Of a stretch of DNA of 64,000 nucleotides, positions 1-9,317 are shown piece after piece. Numbering within the stretch: position 1 is the stretch's first letter; every line of letters starts with the position of its first letter. The stretch is from NCBI GenBank assembly GCA_964534315.1, contig CAZHOV010000006.1:1-64000 (forward strand). The letters are read 5' to 3'. The position numbers and the translations under genes are program-made. Below the pieces are notes generated by a model. It did not search any database and was not told where the DNA came from. It saw nothing but the letters and a program-made list of their open reading frames with translations. The DNA comes from CAZHOV01 sp964534315. GTDB lineage: Bacteria > Bacteroidota > Bacteroidia > Chitinophagales > Saprospiraceae.

Positions 1-92
1 CACCCCCCTGTACCCCTGTACCTCTGCACCCCTGCACCCCTGCACCCCTGTACCTCTGTACCTCTGCACCCCCCTTACCCCCTTTCCTAAAC
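1..92. repeat. CCCCTGTAC/CCCCTGCAC low-complexity tandem repeat
   Basis: The window opens in a degenerate array of 9-11 nt units reading CCCCTGTACC, CCTCTGTACC or CCCCTGCACC on the plus strand. It lies directly downstream of the aminopeptidase gene on the minus strand, and the same unit family returns at 36236-36500. The left end is cut by the window edge. No protein reading is suggested. Confidence 0.85.
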
Positions 93-98
93 TATTAA

Positions 99-1472
99 CT
101 ACCAACTACCAACCCCTTCCACCTCTTCAACTTCCCTGGCTAGCGGATTCCTTCCCAATCTCCTCGCTCCATCAGCAGTAATCACATAATCATCCTCAAT
201 ACGGATACCTCCAAAATGACGGTGTTTTTCCAATTCGTTATAGTTGATAAAGGCTTCAAATTTCCCTTCAGATTTAAATTTATCAATTAATGCCGGAATG
301 ATATAAATACCTGGTTCAATCGTAAGGGCATATCCTTCTTCTACCTGTTTACCCAACCGCAAGGATTTTAACCCGAATTCGGTGCTCTTTTTTAGCTGCT
401 CCGTGTATCCAATGTTTGGTTCACCCAGGTTTTCCATGTCGTGTACGTCTAGGCCCAACAGGTGTCCTAGTCCACATTGAAAAAACATCGTGTGAGCTCC
501 TGCAGCTACCGCTTCCTCCGGGTCGCCCTTCATAATGCCATAATCTGTCAATCCTTCTACCAATTTTTTACTAGCCAATAAATGAACGTCTTTGAAAAAT
601 ACGCCTGGTTTTACAAATTGTTCGGCTGCTTTCAGTGCATTTAAGACAATTTGATACAACTCCTTTTGAGTGCTCGTAAATGCTTTTCCTACGGGGAATG
701 TCCGGGTAATATCGCCACAATATTGCAAAGGCGATTCTACTCCTCCGTCAAACAATACCATTTGTCCTTCCTCTAACCGATTTCCATAATAATGATTGTG
801 CAGCGTCTGCCCATCTTTGGTCAGGATAGGCGTAAAACTTAATTTGGCGTTTTGCTCCATGGTTACCTTTTGGGCAATAGCTACCAGTTCGTATTCATAC
901 ATGCCAGGTTGACACGCTTCCATTACGGCTTTATGTATCTGATAGCTTAGATCGGCTGCAATATCCAATTGCTCGATCTCTTCTGGTGATTTAATGGTAC
1001 GCTGCTTTGCAATGGCATGTATTAATTCCAAGGATTGCTGGTCAGCTTTTCCTTGAAACCAGGATTGTAATTTGAGGTGATGTTCGGGCCGGTAGGGAGG
1101 CAAATAGTGTGTATCTGGAGAAAGGTAATCTTCGAGCTTGTCCTTGGGCAATACCTTACTAAGTCCTACTTTTTCGGCCATACTTTGCAAAGAGGGGAGT
1201 GGTCCCGTCCAAATAATATCGTCTATCGTCAATTCATCGCCAAACAAAATGGTTTCGTCCTGATCAATATCAATAATAGCCGTCAATCCGGCGATGGGTA
1301 AACCGAAATAATACAAAAAAGTGCTATCCTGCCGAAAGGGATACCAGTTGTCTTTGAAATTGACGCTGCTTTCTTCATTCCCTAAAAGCAGTATTTTTCC
1401 TTTTCCAAGGGTCTTTTTTAAAATTGCTCTGCGGTCAAGGTAGGTTTGAGTTGGGAAAAGCTCGAAGTGCAT
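99..1472 (-). CDS. pepP: Xaa-Pro aminopeptidase (aminopeptidase P, M24B)
   Basis: A 457-residue cytoplasmic metallopeptidase expected to remove N-terminal residues preceding proline. The N-terminal creatinase-like domain covers about residues 1-165 and the pita-bread catalytic domain about 170-440. The five expected dinuclear metal ligands are visible: D242 (FDGG), D254 (GDITRTFP), H337 (GLGHLLG), E386 (TIEPGIY) and E426 (IRIEDD). Length fits bacterial PepP. The last codons before the TAG at 99-101 fall in a short ACCAACT-type repeat, so the C-terminus may vary between strains. It is monocistronic, with the next upstream gene on the same strand about 130 bp away. Assignment is secure at family level; the exact physiological substrate is not visible. 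Confidence 0.93.
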   Translation of the reverse strand: MHFELFPTQTYLDRRAILKKTLGKGKILLLGNEESSVNFKDNWYPFRQDSTFLYYFGLPIAGLTAIIDIDQDETILFGDELTIDDIIWTGPLPSLQSMAEKVGLSKVLPKDKLEDYLSPDTHYLPPYRPEHHLKLQSWFQGKADQQSLELIHAIAKQRTIKSPEEIEQLDIAADLSYQIHKAVMEACQPGMYEYELVAIAQKVTMEQNAKLSFTPILTKDGQTLHNHYYGNRLEEGQMVLFDGGVESPLQYCGDITRTFPVGKAFTSTQKELYQIVLNALKAAEQFVKPGVFFKDVHLLASKKLVEGLTDYGIMKGDPEEAVAAGAHTMFFQCGLGHLLGLDVHDMENLGEPNIGYTEQLKKSTEFGLKSLRLGKQVEEGYALTIEPGIYIIPALIDKFKSEGKFEAFINYNELEKHRHFGGIRIEDDYVITADGARRLGRNPLAREVEEVEGVGSW

Positions 1473-1529
1473 GGTCGTTTTTTTTTTGGTGAACAGTAGG
1501 TTACCAAATGTAAGGATTAAATTATTATA

Positions 1530-1600
1530 TCCTTTTCATTCATTCTTTATTCTTTATTCCCTACTCCCTATTTTCCAAATTTCCTACTTTCCAGTATTTC
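1530..1600. repeat. Pyrimidine-rich degenerate repeat behind a stop codon
   Basis: Plus-strand text made of related units ATTCATT, CTTTATT, CCCTACT, CCCTATTTTCC and TTTCCTACTTTCC. It begins immediately 3' of the small secreted protein at 1603-2061 (minus strand). Units are poorly conserved, so this is a weaker example of the repeats seen behind other minus-strand genes. Confidence 0.45.
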
Positions 1601-1602
1601 CT

Positions 1603-2061
1603 TCACGCGCCAATATCGCTCAGATTCTCTCCATTGATCCTCCCATTTCCGGTGCCATGATCATTGGTCGTTCCTCCGATATGACCTTCCTCGTCCACTT
1701 TTAGATAGTAGGTGTCTAACGAAATAATGGCGTGGGGGTCTGCCTTTCGGTAGCCTTTTAGTTGATATTCTTTGGTTGCAGGATTGTAGGTGCCTCTGAC
1801 GTATTCTTTGGCTTCACTACCGATCCGGTCTTTGTAATAGGCTACACTCATTTCTGAATTTTCGTCAGGGTTTACTACTTTCCAGTGGAAATATCCTTCT
1901 ACCTGGTTGTTGGATTTGTGGGTCAGATAGAGATCAAAATCAAACTGATAGGTCGAACCAACGGAGGTCCAGCTACCTTTAAAGTATTTCTGCTGGGCCG
2001 CTAAGGGGGTTGCTGAAGCAACTACAAAGAGGAAAGTAAAGACGGAAAGTAAAGCCTTCAT
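1603..2061 (-). CDS. Small secreted protein of unknown function
   Basis: A 152-residue protein starting with a clear signal peptide (MKALLSVFTFLFVVASATPLAAQQ, cleavage probably near AAQ). The mature part is rich in alternating Y/T/D/K positions and GxY/GxW turns, suggesting a small all-beta fold; I recognise no family. Phrases such as VEGYFHWK and YVRGTYNPATKEYQLKGY resemble the scaffold of small lipocalin- or OMP-like proteins, but this is only an impression. It is divergent from the DUF547 gene at 2248. Periplasmic or surface location is inferred from the signal peptide only. Confidence 0.7.
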   Translation of the reverse strand: MKALLSVFTFLFVVASATPLAAQQKYFKGSWTSVGSTYQFDFDLYLTHKSNNQVEGYFHWKVVNPDENSEMSVAYYKDRIGSEAKEYVRGTYNPATKEYQLKGYRKADPHAIISLDTYYLKVDEEGHIGGTTNDHGTGNGRINGENLSDIGA

Positions 2062-2247
2062 ATGTAAAATGTTTAGTGAGAAATTATTTTTAAAACCTTA
2101 ACGAATAGAACCTCCGGAAAATTTCCTTTGTCCGTATCCGTACATTTTAGTGGCCATTGCAAAACATCCGCGTCAAAAAAAGAGTTATTCTTACACAAAA
2201 GCCGGAGATATAAAACCGGTATAGCATTCTTAAAACCCTTAAAAATT

Positions 2248-2979
2248 ATGAAAAACCTATTTCCTACTGCTCTATTTGCCTCGTTTGGATTCGTTTTGTT
2301 GGTTTATTTAGGGCCAATGCCTTCAAATAACGCAGGTATCGATCATAGCCAATGGGACCATCTTCTTCAGGAACACGTTTCCAGTTCGGGTAAGGTAGAT
2401 TATGCGGGCTTCAAAAAAAGTAAAGATAAGTTGGACGGCTATTTAGAGCAGTTGGCCGATCATCCCCCCGCTTCCGATTGGTCGCGCAATGAGAAAATGG
2501 CTTACTGGATCAACGCTTATAATGCATATACGGTCAAACTAATTGTAGATAACTATCCGGTCTCCAGTATTAGAGACTTGCACGAGGGGAATCCTTGGGA
2601 TGTAAAATGGATTGACCTGGGCGGAAAATCTTATTCGCTGAATAATATCGAGCATGACATTCTTCGTCCGCGCTACAAAGACGCCAGAATTCACTTTGCT
2701 GTCAATTGCGCTGCCAAGTCTTGTCCGCCTTTGCTCAACAAAGCCTGGACTGCCGAGAAGTTGGATCAATATTTCAATATGCAAGCTGAAGCATTTATCA
2801 ATAGTTCAAATTATAACGAAATCGCACCTAATAAGATCGCCATTTCTAAAATCTTTGAATGGTACAGCAGCGACTTCGACAATATCATTGAATACCTCAA
2901 TAAATACTCCAATATTAAGATCAATTCGGGCGCTGAAGTCAAGTATATGGAATACGATTGGACGTTGAACGGCGAGTGA
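2248..2979 (+). CDS. DUF547 domain secreted protein
   Basis: A 243-residue protein. I chose the ATG at 2248 because MKNLFPTALFASFGFVLLVYLG forms a signal or anchor segment; the longer reading from 2128 adds an unlikely hydrophilic leader. The mature domain has DUF547 hallmarks: YWINAYNAYTVKLIVDNYP near residues 90-110, then RIHFAVNCAAKSCPPL with its paired cysteines. DUF547 proteins are common in Bacteroidota and some eukaryotes; their function is unknown, though a resemblance to papain-like folds has been suggested. It converges with lpxB across the repeat array at 3050-3437. Confidence 0.85.
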   Translation: MKNLFPTALFASFGFVLLVYLGPMPSNNAGIDHSQWDHLLQEHVSSSGKVDYAGFKKSKDKLDGYLEQLADHPPASDWSRNEKMAYWINAYNAYTVKLIVDNYPVSSIRDLHEGNPWDVKWIDLGGKSYSLNNIEHDILRPRYKDARIHFAVNCAAKSCPPLLNKAWTAEKLDQYFNMQAEAFINSSNYNEIAPNKIAISKIFEWYSSDFDNIIEYLNKYSNIKINSGAEVKYMEYDWTLNGE

Positions 2980-3049
2980 AAAGAGAAATGAACCGAGGGA
3001 ATGAACCGAATTAAGAGGAATCAGTTGTGTATAATTGGACATCATTCCC

Positions 3050-3437
3050 CCAATCCAATTCTCCAATATTCCAATTCTCCAATATTCCTATTTTCCAATA
3101 TTCTAATTCTCCAATATTCCAATTCTCCAATATTCCNNNNNNNNNNNNNNNNNNNNNNNNNNNNNNNNNNNNNNNNNNNNNNNNNNNNNNNNNNNNNNNN
3201 NNNNNNNNNNNNNNNNNNNNNNNNNNNNNNNNNNNNATATTCCTATTTTCCAATATTCTAATTCTCCAATATTCCAATTCTCCAATATTCCAATTCTCCA
3301 ATATTCCTATTTTCCAATATTCCAATTCTCCAATATTCCAATTCTCCAATATTCTAATTCTCCAATATTCCAATTCTCCAATATTCCTATTTTCCAATAT
3401 TCCTATTTTCCAATATTCCTATTCTCCAATATTCCTA
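3050..3437. repeat. 16-nt tandem repeat array (CCAATATT + CCAATTCT) with assembly gap
   Basis: The array alternates an invariant 8-mer CCAATATT with a variable 8-mer (CCAATTCT, CCTATTTT, CTAATTCT, CCTATTCT), giving a 16-nt period. A run of N interrupts it at 3137-3236, so true copy number is unknown. Sixteen is not a multiple of three, so stop-free readings on both strands are by-products, not genes. The right edge overlaps the last codons of lpxB. Confidence 0.95.
3137..3236. other. Assembly gap (100 N)
   Basis: Exactly 100 N lie inside the 16-nt repeat array. The round length suggests a default gap of unknown size left by a repeat the assembler could not span. Confidence 0.99.
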
Positions 3438-4528
3438 TTCATCAGTTCAGCAGCTCTCTTTGAAGCTCCCGGTCCTCCTAATTTAGCACGGAGGTACTGA
3501 TAGTCTTTTTTGATCCTTTGTTGGCCTTTTTCACTCAATATATAACCCAGTTCCAGCTTTAGGTTGGCAGGTGTTAGGGCGTCCTGGATTAATTCTTTTA
3601 CCACCAGCTTCTCAGAGATCAGGTTGACTAGTGAAATATAGTCTACCTTAACCAGTCTTTTGGCAATTTGGTAAGACAAGAAGCTACCTTTATAACAAAC
3701 TACTTGTGGCACATCAAATAAAGCAGTCTCCAGGGTAGCGGTACCGGAGGTGACCAGGGCGGCTTTAGCGGTAGAAAGTAGGGTATAGGTTTGATTATGA
3801 ACGAGTTGGGGTTGGTGGTTGAATGATTGATGGTGCTTCTCCAGGATTTGCTGGTAAAATTCAGGATCAATAGATGGCGCGCCGGCAATAATAAATTGAT
3901 GATCTGGAAATTCATTAACGGCTGAAAGCATGATGTCCAGCATGCGTTCGATCTCTTGTTTTCGGCTGCCCGGGAGTAGGGCTATGACAGGCTTGCCAGA
4001 AGGAATAGACTGTTGGGGTTGATAATTGGGAATGACATCCAACAGGGGGTGGCCGACAAAATCGACGTCTACATCATACTTTTTATAAAAATCTGCTTCG
4101 AATGGTAAGATAACAAACATACGATCAACGGTCGCTTTGATCTTTTTGACCCGGCTGGTATGCCAGGCCCATATCTGAGGGGATATATAATAAAATACCC
4201 GGATGCCCTGCTCCTTTGCCCATTTCGCTATTCGTAGATTAAAGCCTGGATAATCGATCAGAATAAGTACATCGGGTTTGTAGGCAAGGATATCTTCTTT
4301 GCAGAACTTAATATTTCCGAGGATCGTCCGGATGTTCTGGGCGACTTCCAGGAAGCCCATAAAAGCCAGATCACGGTAGTGCTTTACCAGTTTGCCACCA
4401 ACCTGCTCCATCAAATCGCCTCCCCATACCCTGAAATCGGTATGCGGGTCATTCTCTTGCAAGCCTTTCATTAAATTGGAGCCGTGGAGATCTCCCGAGG
4501 CTTCTCCCGCTATGATATAGTATTTCAT
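3419..4528 (-). CDS. lpxB: Lipid-A-disaccharide synthase
   Basis: A 369-residue GT19 enzyme that joins UDP-2,3-diacylglucosamine and lipid X to form lipid A disaccharide phosphate at the inner membrane. Family motifs are present: IIAGEASGDLHGSNLM at the N-terminus, LLPGSRKQEIERM in the middle and VTSGTATLETALFDVPQVV towards the C-terminus. It is the last gene of a surE-orf-lpxB operon, starting 10 bp after the 100-residue membrane protein. The final residues NRNIGE and the TAG stop are supplied by the 16-nt repeat array, so repeat slippage would change the C-terminus. Presence of lpxB supports a Gram-negative outer membrane. Confidence 0.95.
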   Translation of the reverse strand: MKYYIIAGEASGDLHGSNLMKGLQENDPHTDFRVWGGDLMEQVGGKLVKHYRDLAFMGFLEVAQNIRTILGNIKFCKEDILAYKPDVLILIDYPGFNLRIAKWAKEQGIRVFYYISPQIWAWHTSRVKKIKATVDRMFVILPFEADFYKKYDVDVDFVGHPLLDVIPNYQPQQSIPSGKPVIALLPGSRKQEIERMLDIMLSAVNEFPDHQFIIAGAPSIDPEFYQQILEKHHQSFNHQPQLVHNQTYTLLSTAKAALVTSGTATLETALFDVPQVVCYKGSFLSYQIAKRLVKVDYISLVNLISEKLVVKELIQDALTPANLKLELGYILSEKGQQRIKKDYQYLRAKLGGPGASKRAAELMNRNIGE

Positions 4529-4537
4529 ATCTTTGGC

Positions 4538-4840
4538 TTAAGAAAAGAGATATTGCCCGAAATAGAACACCCACAGAAAGGCAAATGCAATAGTTGGCAG
4601 AATGATCCCTCTCATGGACTGAATGTGTCGTTTTCGATTGAAATAGGAGAAAGGGATCAGATTCATACAAATAGCTATAAGGGTGGTCGTCCGGGCTCTA
4701 AAATTCAGAGGCAGCCCCTCTTTCGACATTACGCCCACTGTTTCTAAACCTTCAAAGATACCCGTTAGTAAGAAATAGCCGACTGAGGGAACCAGGATTC
4801 CAAGTATTAAACCAGTAAAAAAGGTATTATTATTGATCAT
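4538..4840 (-). CDS. Small membrane protein between surE and lpxB
   Basis: A 100-residue protein with about three hydrophobic segments (near residues 5-30, 48-62 and 78-97) and a basic loop RKRHIQSMRG. I recognise no named family. It lies 13 bp after surE and 10 bp before lpxB on the same strand, so co-transcription and probably translational coupling are likely. The context suggests an envelope role, but nothing in the sequence shows it. Confidence 0.75.
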   Translation of the reverse strand: MINNNTFFTGLILGILVPSVGYFLLTGIFEGLETVGVMSKEGLPLNFRARTTTLIAICMNLIPFSYFNRKRHIQSMRGIILPTIAFAFLWVFYFGQYLFS

Positions 4841-4853
4841 AACGAACTACTTT

Positions 4854-5642
4854 TTAGGCAACAGCTCCTTTTACTAATTTTTCCATTGTCTTAAGTGTGT
4901 CAATAGACTGATAATTAGTTAGATCGTGCATAGAAGGAACCACCGAAACGTAATTATTTTGAAGGGCCCAGATGTCGGTATCTTCTTCATGATCTTCCGA
5001 AACAAAATTACCAGTCAGCCAGTAGTATTTTTGGCCCCTTGGATCAATTGCTTCTACAAACTCTTCTCTCCATCGAGCCTCAGCCTGGCGGCAGATCCTG
5101 ATGCCTTTGATGGGGTCGTTGGAAGTTTTGGGTATATTGACATTCAATAATTTAGTTCCTCCCAGTCCGTGTTCTACCGCATAATTAATGATCTGGCGGG
5201 CATAAGTTTGCGCATGACTAAAGTCGGCCTCCATGGAATAATCCAACAGGGAAAACCCGATAGAATCAATACCTTCAATAGAGGCTTCCATAGCTGCAGA
5301 AATAGTACCCGAATAAATAATATTAATGGACGCATTGGAGCCGTGATTGATACCTGATACGCACAGGTCTACTTCCCGGTCACCCAAAACGACATGTTTG
5401 GCTAACTTTACACAATCCACCGGCGTCCCCGAACATTCATACGCTTCAACTCCGGGAAATACATCCACCGGATGCAGGCGAAGCGGATCGGATATGGTAA
5501 TGGCGTGTCCTTTTGCTGATTGCGGGGAATCGGGAGCAACGACAATTACGTCGCCGATCTCGCTGGCTACTTCTACCAGGGCCTTAATGCCTGGCGCAAA
5601 CATTCCGTCATCATTCGTAACTAATATTAATGGCTTTTTCAT
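4854..5642 (-). CDS. surE: 5'/3'-nucleotidase SurE
   Basis: A 262-residue nucleoside monophosphatase of the SurE family. The N-terminal LVTNDDGMFAPGI carries the metal-binding DD pair, followed by VVAPDSPQSAKGHAIT (phosphate-site serine) and CVSGINHGSNAS (metal asparagine). Length is typical. First gene of the surE-orf-lpxB operon. It is divergent from holA across a 160-bp spacer that holds a candidate promoter for this gene at 5714-5721. Cytoplasmic, probably acting in nucleotide pool or stress salvage. Confidence 0.95.
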   Translation of the reverse strand: MKKPLILVTNDDGMFAPGIKALVEVASEIGDVIVVAPDSPQSAKGHAITISDPLRLHPVDVFPGVEAYECSGTPVDCVKLAKHVVLGDREVDLCVSGINHGSNASINIIYSGTISAAMEASIEGIDSIGFSLLDYSMEADFSHAQTYARQIINYAVEHGLGGTKLLNVNIPKTSNDPIKGIRICRQAEARWREEFVEAIDPRGQKYYWLTGNFVSEDHEEDTDIWALQNNYVSVVPSMHDLTNYQSIDTLKTMEKLVKGAVA

Positions 5643-5713
5643 ATTTTATATTTTCCTTTGAATTAAAATGAATCATCTCAATATAGAAATGGAGTAATTT
5701 TTTCAATAAGTGG

Positions 5714-5721
5714 CAAAATTA
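5714..5721 (-). promoter_or_regulatory. Candidate -7 element for surE operon
   Basis: On the minus strand this reads TAATTTTG, matching the Bacteroidota TAnnTTTG element, 72 nt before the surE start. No convincing TTTG -33 partner is visible, so it rests on the -7 match alone. Confidence 0.35.
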
Positions 5722-5805
5722 GTCCTTTTAAATTAAAATACCGGTTAAATTAGGGGATGAATTCGAAGGATTCGCCTACATTTAAACATTAAAAGACGTA
5801 TTGGC

Positions 5806-6807
5806 TTGGATTATAAGACGATTCTAAATCAACTCAAAAAGAAAGCATATCAACCGATCTATTTCTTATACGGTCAGGAGGCCTATTTTATTGACCTGAT
5901 CAGTGATTATATCGAAAATAATGTTTTGGAGGAAGCAGAAAAGGCCTTTAACCTAACGATTGTGTATGGTAAGGATGTTGACGCCAGAACGCTGATCGAT
6001 ACGGCCAGCAGATATCCTATGATGGCTCCTTACCAGGTGGTCATTCTGAAAGAAGCCCAGGATATGAAGTCTTTAAAGGATTTACAGCCCTATGTTGAAA
6101 AGCCGGTGAAAACCACCATTTTGGTGATCTGTCATAAGCATAAACGGTTTGACGGGCGAACTAAATTTGCCAAATCCCTCAAAGCCAACGCCGTTTTCTT
6201 TGAATCCAAAAAATTGTATGAAAATAAGATCGGGGCCTGGGTAGAGCAATACCTGAGTACGAAAAATCTATCGATCAAACCTGAGGCAAAAGAACTCATC
6301 GCCGAATACCTGGGAACGGATCTTTCCAAAATTGCCAATGAACTGGATAAACTCGCGATCAACCTTCCCGAACAGACACTAATCAATGCCCAACATGTGC
6401 AAGATAACATTGGTATTAGCAAGGATTACAATGTTTTTGAACTTCAAAAAGCCCTGGCTAAAAAAGATGTAGTGAAAGCCAATCAGATCGTTCATTATTT
6501 TGGCAATAACCCAAAGAGTAATCCTCTGGTAGTGGTAATAGCCTCTTTATACAATTATTTCAGTAAAATCTATATGTTGAAATTTCTGAAAAATGCATCA
6601 GACAAAGAGATCCTTTCCACGCTCAAATTATCTTCTCCTTTCTTTCTAAAAGAATACCGAATGGCTTCCGGAAATTACAATCTAAAACAGGTGGAAGCTA
6701 TTATTCATTTGCTTAAGGAAACGGACCTAAAATCCAAAGGTCTTAATAGTAATAACACTCCGGACGATCAACTTCTTAAAGAGTTGGTCTACCGGATACT
6801 ACATTGA
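5806..6807 (+). CDS. holA: DNA polymerase III subunit delta
   Basis: A 333-residue clamp-loader subunit that opens the beta clamp. The N-terminus MDYKTILNQLKKKAYQPIYF followed by LYGQEAYFIDLI is typical of Bacteroidota HolA, with the RFC-like domain I, a central domain around LSKIANELDKL and a C-terminal collar domain. The start is a TTG at 5806; there is no in-frame ATG nearby upstream, and alignment to the family start supports it. The stop codon abuts the stop of the convergent gene at 6808 with no spacer. Confidence 0.9.
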   Translation: MDYKTILNQLKKKAYQPIYFLYGQEAYFIDLISDYIENNVLEEAEKAFNLTIVYGKDVDARTLIDTASRYPMMAPYQVVILKEAQDMKSLKDLQPYVEKPVKTTILVICHKHKRFDGRTKFAKSLKANAVFFESKKLYENKIGAWVEQYLSTKNLSIKPEAKELIAEYLGTDLSKIANELDKLAINLPEQTLINAQHVQDNIGISKDYNVFELQKALAKKDVVKANQIVHYFGNNPKSNPLVVVIASLYNYFSKIYMLKFLKNASDKEILSTLKLSSPFFLKEYRMASGNYNLKQVEAIIHLLKETDLKSKGLNSNNTPDDQLLKELVYRILH

Positions 6808-7428
6808 TTAAAATTGAATAGATAATCCCAAGGACTGCCCATCGAAGGAAAGGCCTTCCAGTAATGGTTTAAGCTTTTTGTTTTGAGAAGATTGAACAAG
6901 ATAGGCTGCCAGGTCGAAGACAAATAAAAAGGACCCCTGAAGGACGATAGACTTTCCCCAGCCTTTAAACCGATCAGCGTTTTTGGTGACATTTTTTGAA
7001 CGCTCCATCAGATAGATACCCCCCAGTACATAGCCTACGTCAAGTCCCGCATTGAAAAGAAATGTTTTTTGAATGCTCTGATGGGCCATGATAGAGGAAT
7101 AGAGATCCTGATTTGCCGGGTCTTCTTTGATGGTTGCGAAATAGCCTAGGGTGGCCAAACCGAAGTTGACAACGTTCCAGGCAATGTTCATTTCGTGAAA
7201 ATGCCGCTCCGATCCCTTATGCTGACCGATTAAAGCTGCACCTACGGCTATATTTCCGACAGCCCAACCCCCAAGCACATACATGCTGGTCTTATGGGTT
7301 TTGATTCGTCTGGTATTAAAGTCTATTAATCCCTGAGATTGGCCGTACGCTTCATTTGAAAAAGTCATGATTCCCAGGATAATAAAAAGCGCTAAAAAAG
7401 CAGATCGAAAAGTAAAAGTAGTTTCCAT
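6808..7428 (-). CDS. Exported/membrane protein, probable DUF6992 family
   Basis: I choose ATG 7428, giving 206 residues beginning METTFTFRSAFLALFIILGIM, a signal or anchor segment ending near AYGQ. A longer reading to 7578 would overlap the end of fhs and is disfavoured. The mature part has several hydrophobic helices (MYVLGGWAVGNIAVGAALIG, NVVNFGLATLGYFA, GLDVGYVLGGIYL, SIVLQGSFLFVFDLAAYLV), a pattern I associate with DUF6992 proteins of Bacteroidota. Function unknown. It follows fhs on the same strand and converges tail to tail with holA. Confidence 0.7.
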   Translation of the reverse strand: METTFTFRSAFLALFIILGIMTFSNEAYGQSQGLIDFNTRRIKTHKTSMYVLGGWAVGNIAVGAALIGQHKGSERHFHEMNIAWNVVNFGLATLGYFATIKEDPANQDLYSSIMAHQSIQKTFLFNAGLDVGYVLGGIYLMERSKNVTKNADRFKGWGKSIVLQGSFLFVFDLAAYLVQSSQNKKLKPLLEGLSFDGQSLGLSIQF

Positions 7429-7543
7429 GATTCGTGTTTTTTTTAGCCAAGTAACACCCAATAGAGAAAAGGGTTTAACAAAGCAAACCACCAACAATTG
7501 CCCACTATTCATTACCCAATCCCAGCGCAATTTTAGCAACACC

Positions 7544-9214
7544 CTAAAATAATCCTGTGATTTTCCCATCCTGATCAATGTCGATCGACTCTGCCGCCGG
7601 ATTTGAAGGGAGGCCCGGCATACGCATCATGGCCCCTGTAATGGGGACTAAGAATCCGGCACCAGCAGCTATTTCAATTTCCCTCACCGTAAGATTAAAG
7701 CCGGTAGGTCTGCCTAGTAATTTAGGATTATCCGAAAGCGACTTTTGCGTTTTAGCAATACAAACAGGCAGGTGCTCAAGCCCTAATTTGGCAATGCGTC
7801 TCATATCTCTTCTGGAAGTACCCGAGTACTCTACGCCATCGGCCCCATAGATTTTTTTAGCGACGGTTTCAATTTTTTCTTCAATACTGGAGTTCCAATC
7901 GTATAAAGGTTGAAAATCAGATTTTCCGTCTTCGATGGCTTTAACAACGGCATGAGCCAGGTCGATAGCGCCATCGCCTCCTTTTGCCCATACCTCTGAA
8001 AGAACAACCGGTACTCCCAATGCTTCACATTTATCCATAACGATCTTGATCTCTTCATCCGTATCTGTATCAAACTTATTGACGGCTACAACAGGCGTCA
8101 CCTTGAAATGTCCTGCATTTTCAATATGTTTTTCAAGATTCCCCAATCCTTTCCTTACGGCATCCGGATTAGGTTCCTTAAGTGTTTTCAGATCGGCACC
8201 GCCATGATATTTTAAGGCCCGGATAGTCGCAACCACCACTACGGCCTTTGGAGATAAACCGGCACCCTGGCATTTAATATCAAAGAATTTTTCGGCACCT
8301 AGATCAAAACCAAATCCGGCTTCCGTGACCACATAATCCGATAAGGACATGCCCATACGGGTGGCAATCACGGTGTTGGTTCCCTGAGCGATATTAGCAA
8401 ACGGACCACCGTGAATGATGGCCGGATTACCTTCAATCGTCTGCACCAGGTTGGGCTTGATCGCATCCTTGAGAAGGGCTGCCATAGCACCTTGCCCATT
8501 AAGTTGACGGGCAAAGACCGGCTCCCGGTCTTTGGTGAATCCTACAAAAATATTTCCCAATCGTTCTTTTAGATTTTCCAGATCATCTGACAGACAAAGT
8601 ATCGCCATGATCTCTGATGCCGCAGTGATATCAAAACCGGTTTCGCGGGGGATTCCCATGCCCGTTCCGCCAAGGCCTACAATGATCTTTCTGAGGGCTC
8701 GGTCATTCATGTCGATCACCCGCTTCCAGAGTACGGTGCGACCGTCGAGGTTAAGGGTAGATTTTTTATTTTGGAGATTATTATCAATTAGCGCAGCCAA
8801 TAGATTATGGGCTTTTTCAATAGCGGCAAAATCTCCGGTAAAGTGCAGGTTGATATCTTCCATCGGCAATACCTGAGACCATCCGCCCCCGGTCGCTCCT
8901 CCCTTAATACCAAAAACGGGGCCCAGGGAAGGTTCGCGAAGCACCACCGTCGTCTTTTTTCCAATTTTATTCATCCCTTCAGAAAGACCGATAGAAGTTG
9001 TTGTTTTTCCTTCACCAGCGGGAGTGGGCGAAATAGCAGAAACTAAGATCAAGTTGCAATCGTCAAGCTTTTCTTTATTTATTAGCTCAAGGGGTAGTTT
9101 GGCTTTATACTTTCCGTAAAGTTCCAAATCATCCTCTGAAATATTAAGTTTAGAGGCAATTTCCCGAATGTGTTTCAATTGAATAGATCCTGCAATTTCG
9201 ATATCCGTTTTCAT
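7544..9214 (-). CDS. fhs: Formate-tetrahydrofolate ligase
   Basis: A 556-residue cytoplasmic ligase making 10-formyl-THF from formate, THF and ATP for one-carbon metabolism. The P-loop-like ATP site TPAGEGKTTTSIGL is near residues 67-80, followed by EPSLGPVFGIKGGATGGG and the conserved TRPTGF-like segment GRPTGFNLTVREIEIAAGAGFLVP near the C-terminus, with the closing PGLPSNPAAESIDID. Length matches the family. Transcribed towards the small membrane protein at 6808-7428. No clear promoter was found. Confidence 0.96.
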   Translation of the reverse strand: MKTDIEIAGSIQLKHIREIASKLNISEDDLELYGKYKAKLPLELINKEKLDDCNLILVSAISPTPAGEGKTTTSIGLSEGMNKIGKKTTVVLREPSLGPVFGIKGGATGGGWSQVLPMEDINLHFTGDFAAIEKAHNLLAALIDNNLQNKKSTLNLDGRTVLWKRVIDMNDRALRKIIVGLGGTGMGIPRETGFDITAASEIMAILCLSDDLENLKERLGNIFVGFTKDREPVFARQLNGQGAMAALLKDAIKPNLVQTIEGNPAIIHGGPFANIAQGTNTVIATRMGMSLSDYVVTEAGFGFDLGAEKFFDIKCQGAGLSPKAVVVVATIRALKYHGGADLKTLKEPNPDAVRKGLGNLEKHIENAGHFKVTPVVAVNKFDTDTDEEIKIVMDKCEALGVPVVLSEVWAKGGDGAIDLAHAVVKAIEDGKSDFQPLYDWNSSIEEKIETVAKKIYGADGVEYSGTSRRDMRRIAKLGLEHLPVCIAKTQKSLSDNPKLLGRPTGFNLTVREIEIAAGAGFLVPITGAMMRMPGLPSNPAAESIDIDQDGKITGLF

Positions 9215-9317
9215 GGTGAATGTTTGATGTTATTAAATTGATGCTTAGGATACAATGATATCTAAATGTCGGGTGATTTCAAAAAATATAAACATCAAAT
9301 TTTTGATTTAGCTAAAA

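Noticed and set aside
3001..3500. Long open readings of up to 157 codons through the AATATT repeats on both strands
   Set aside because: They are stop-free only because the 16-nt units contain no stop in most frames; they run through the N gap and have no start context or family.
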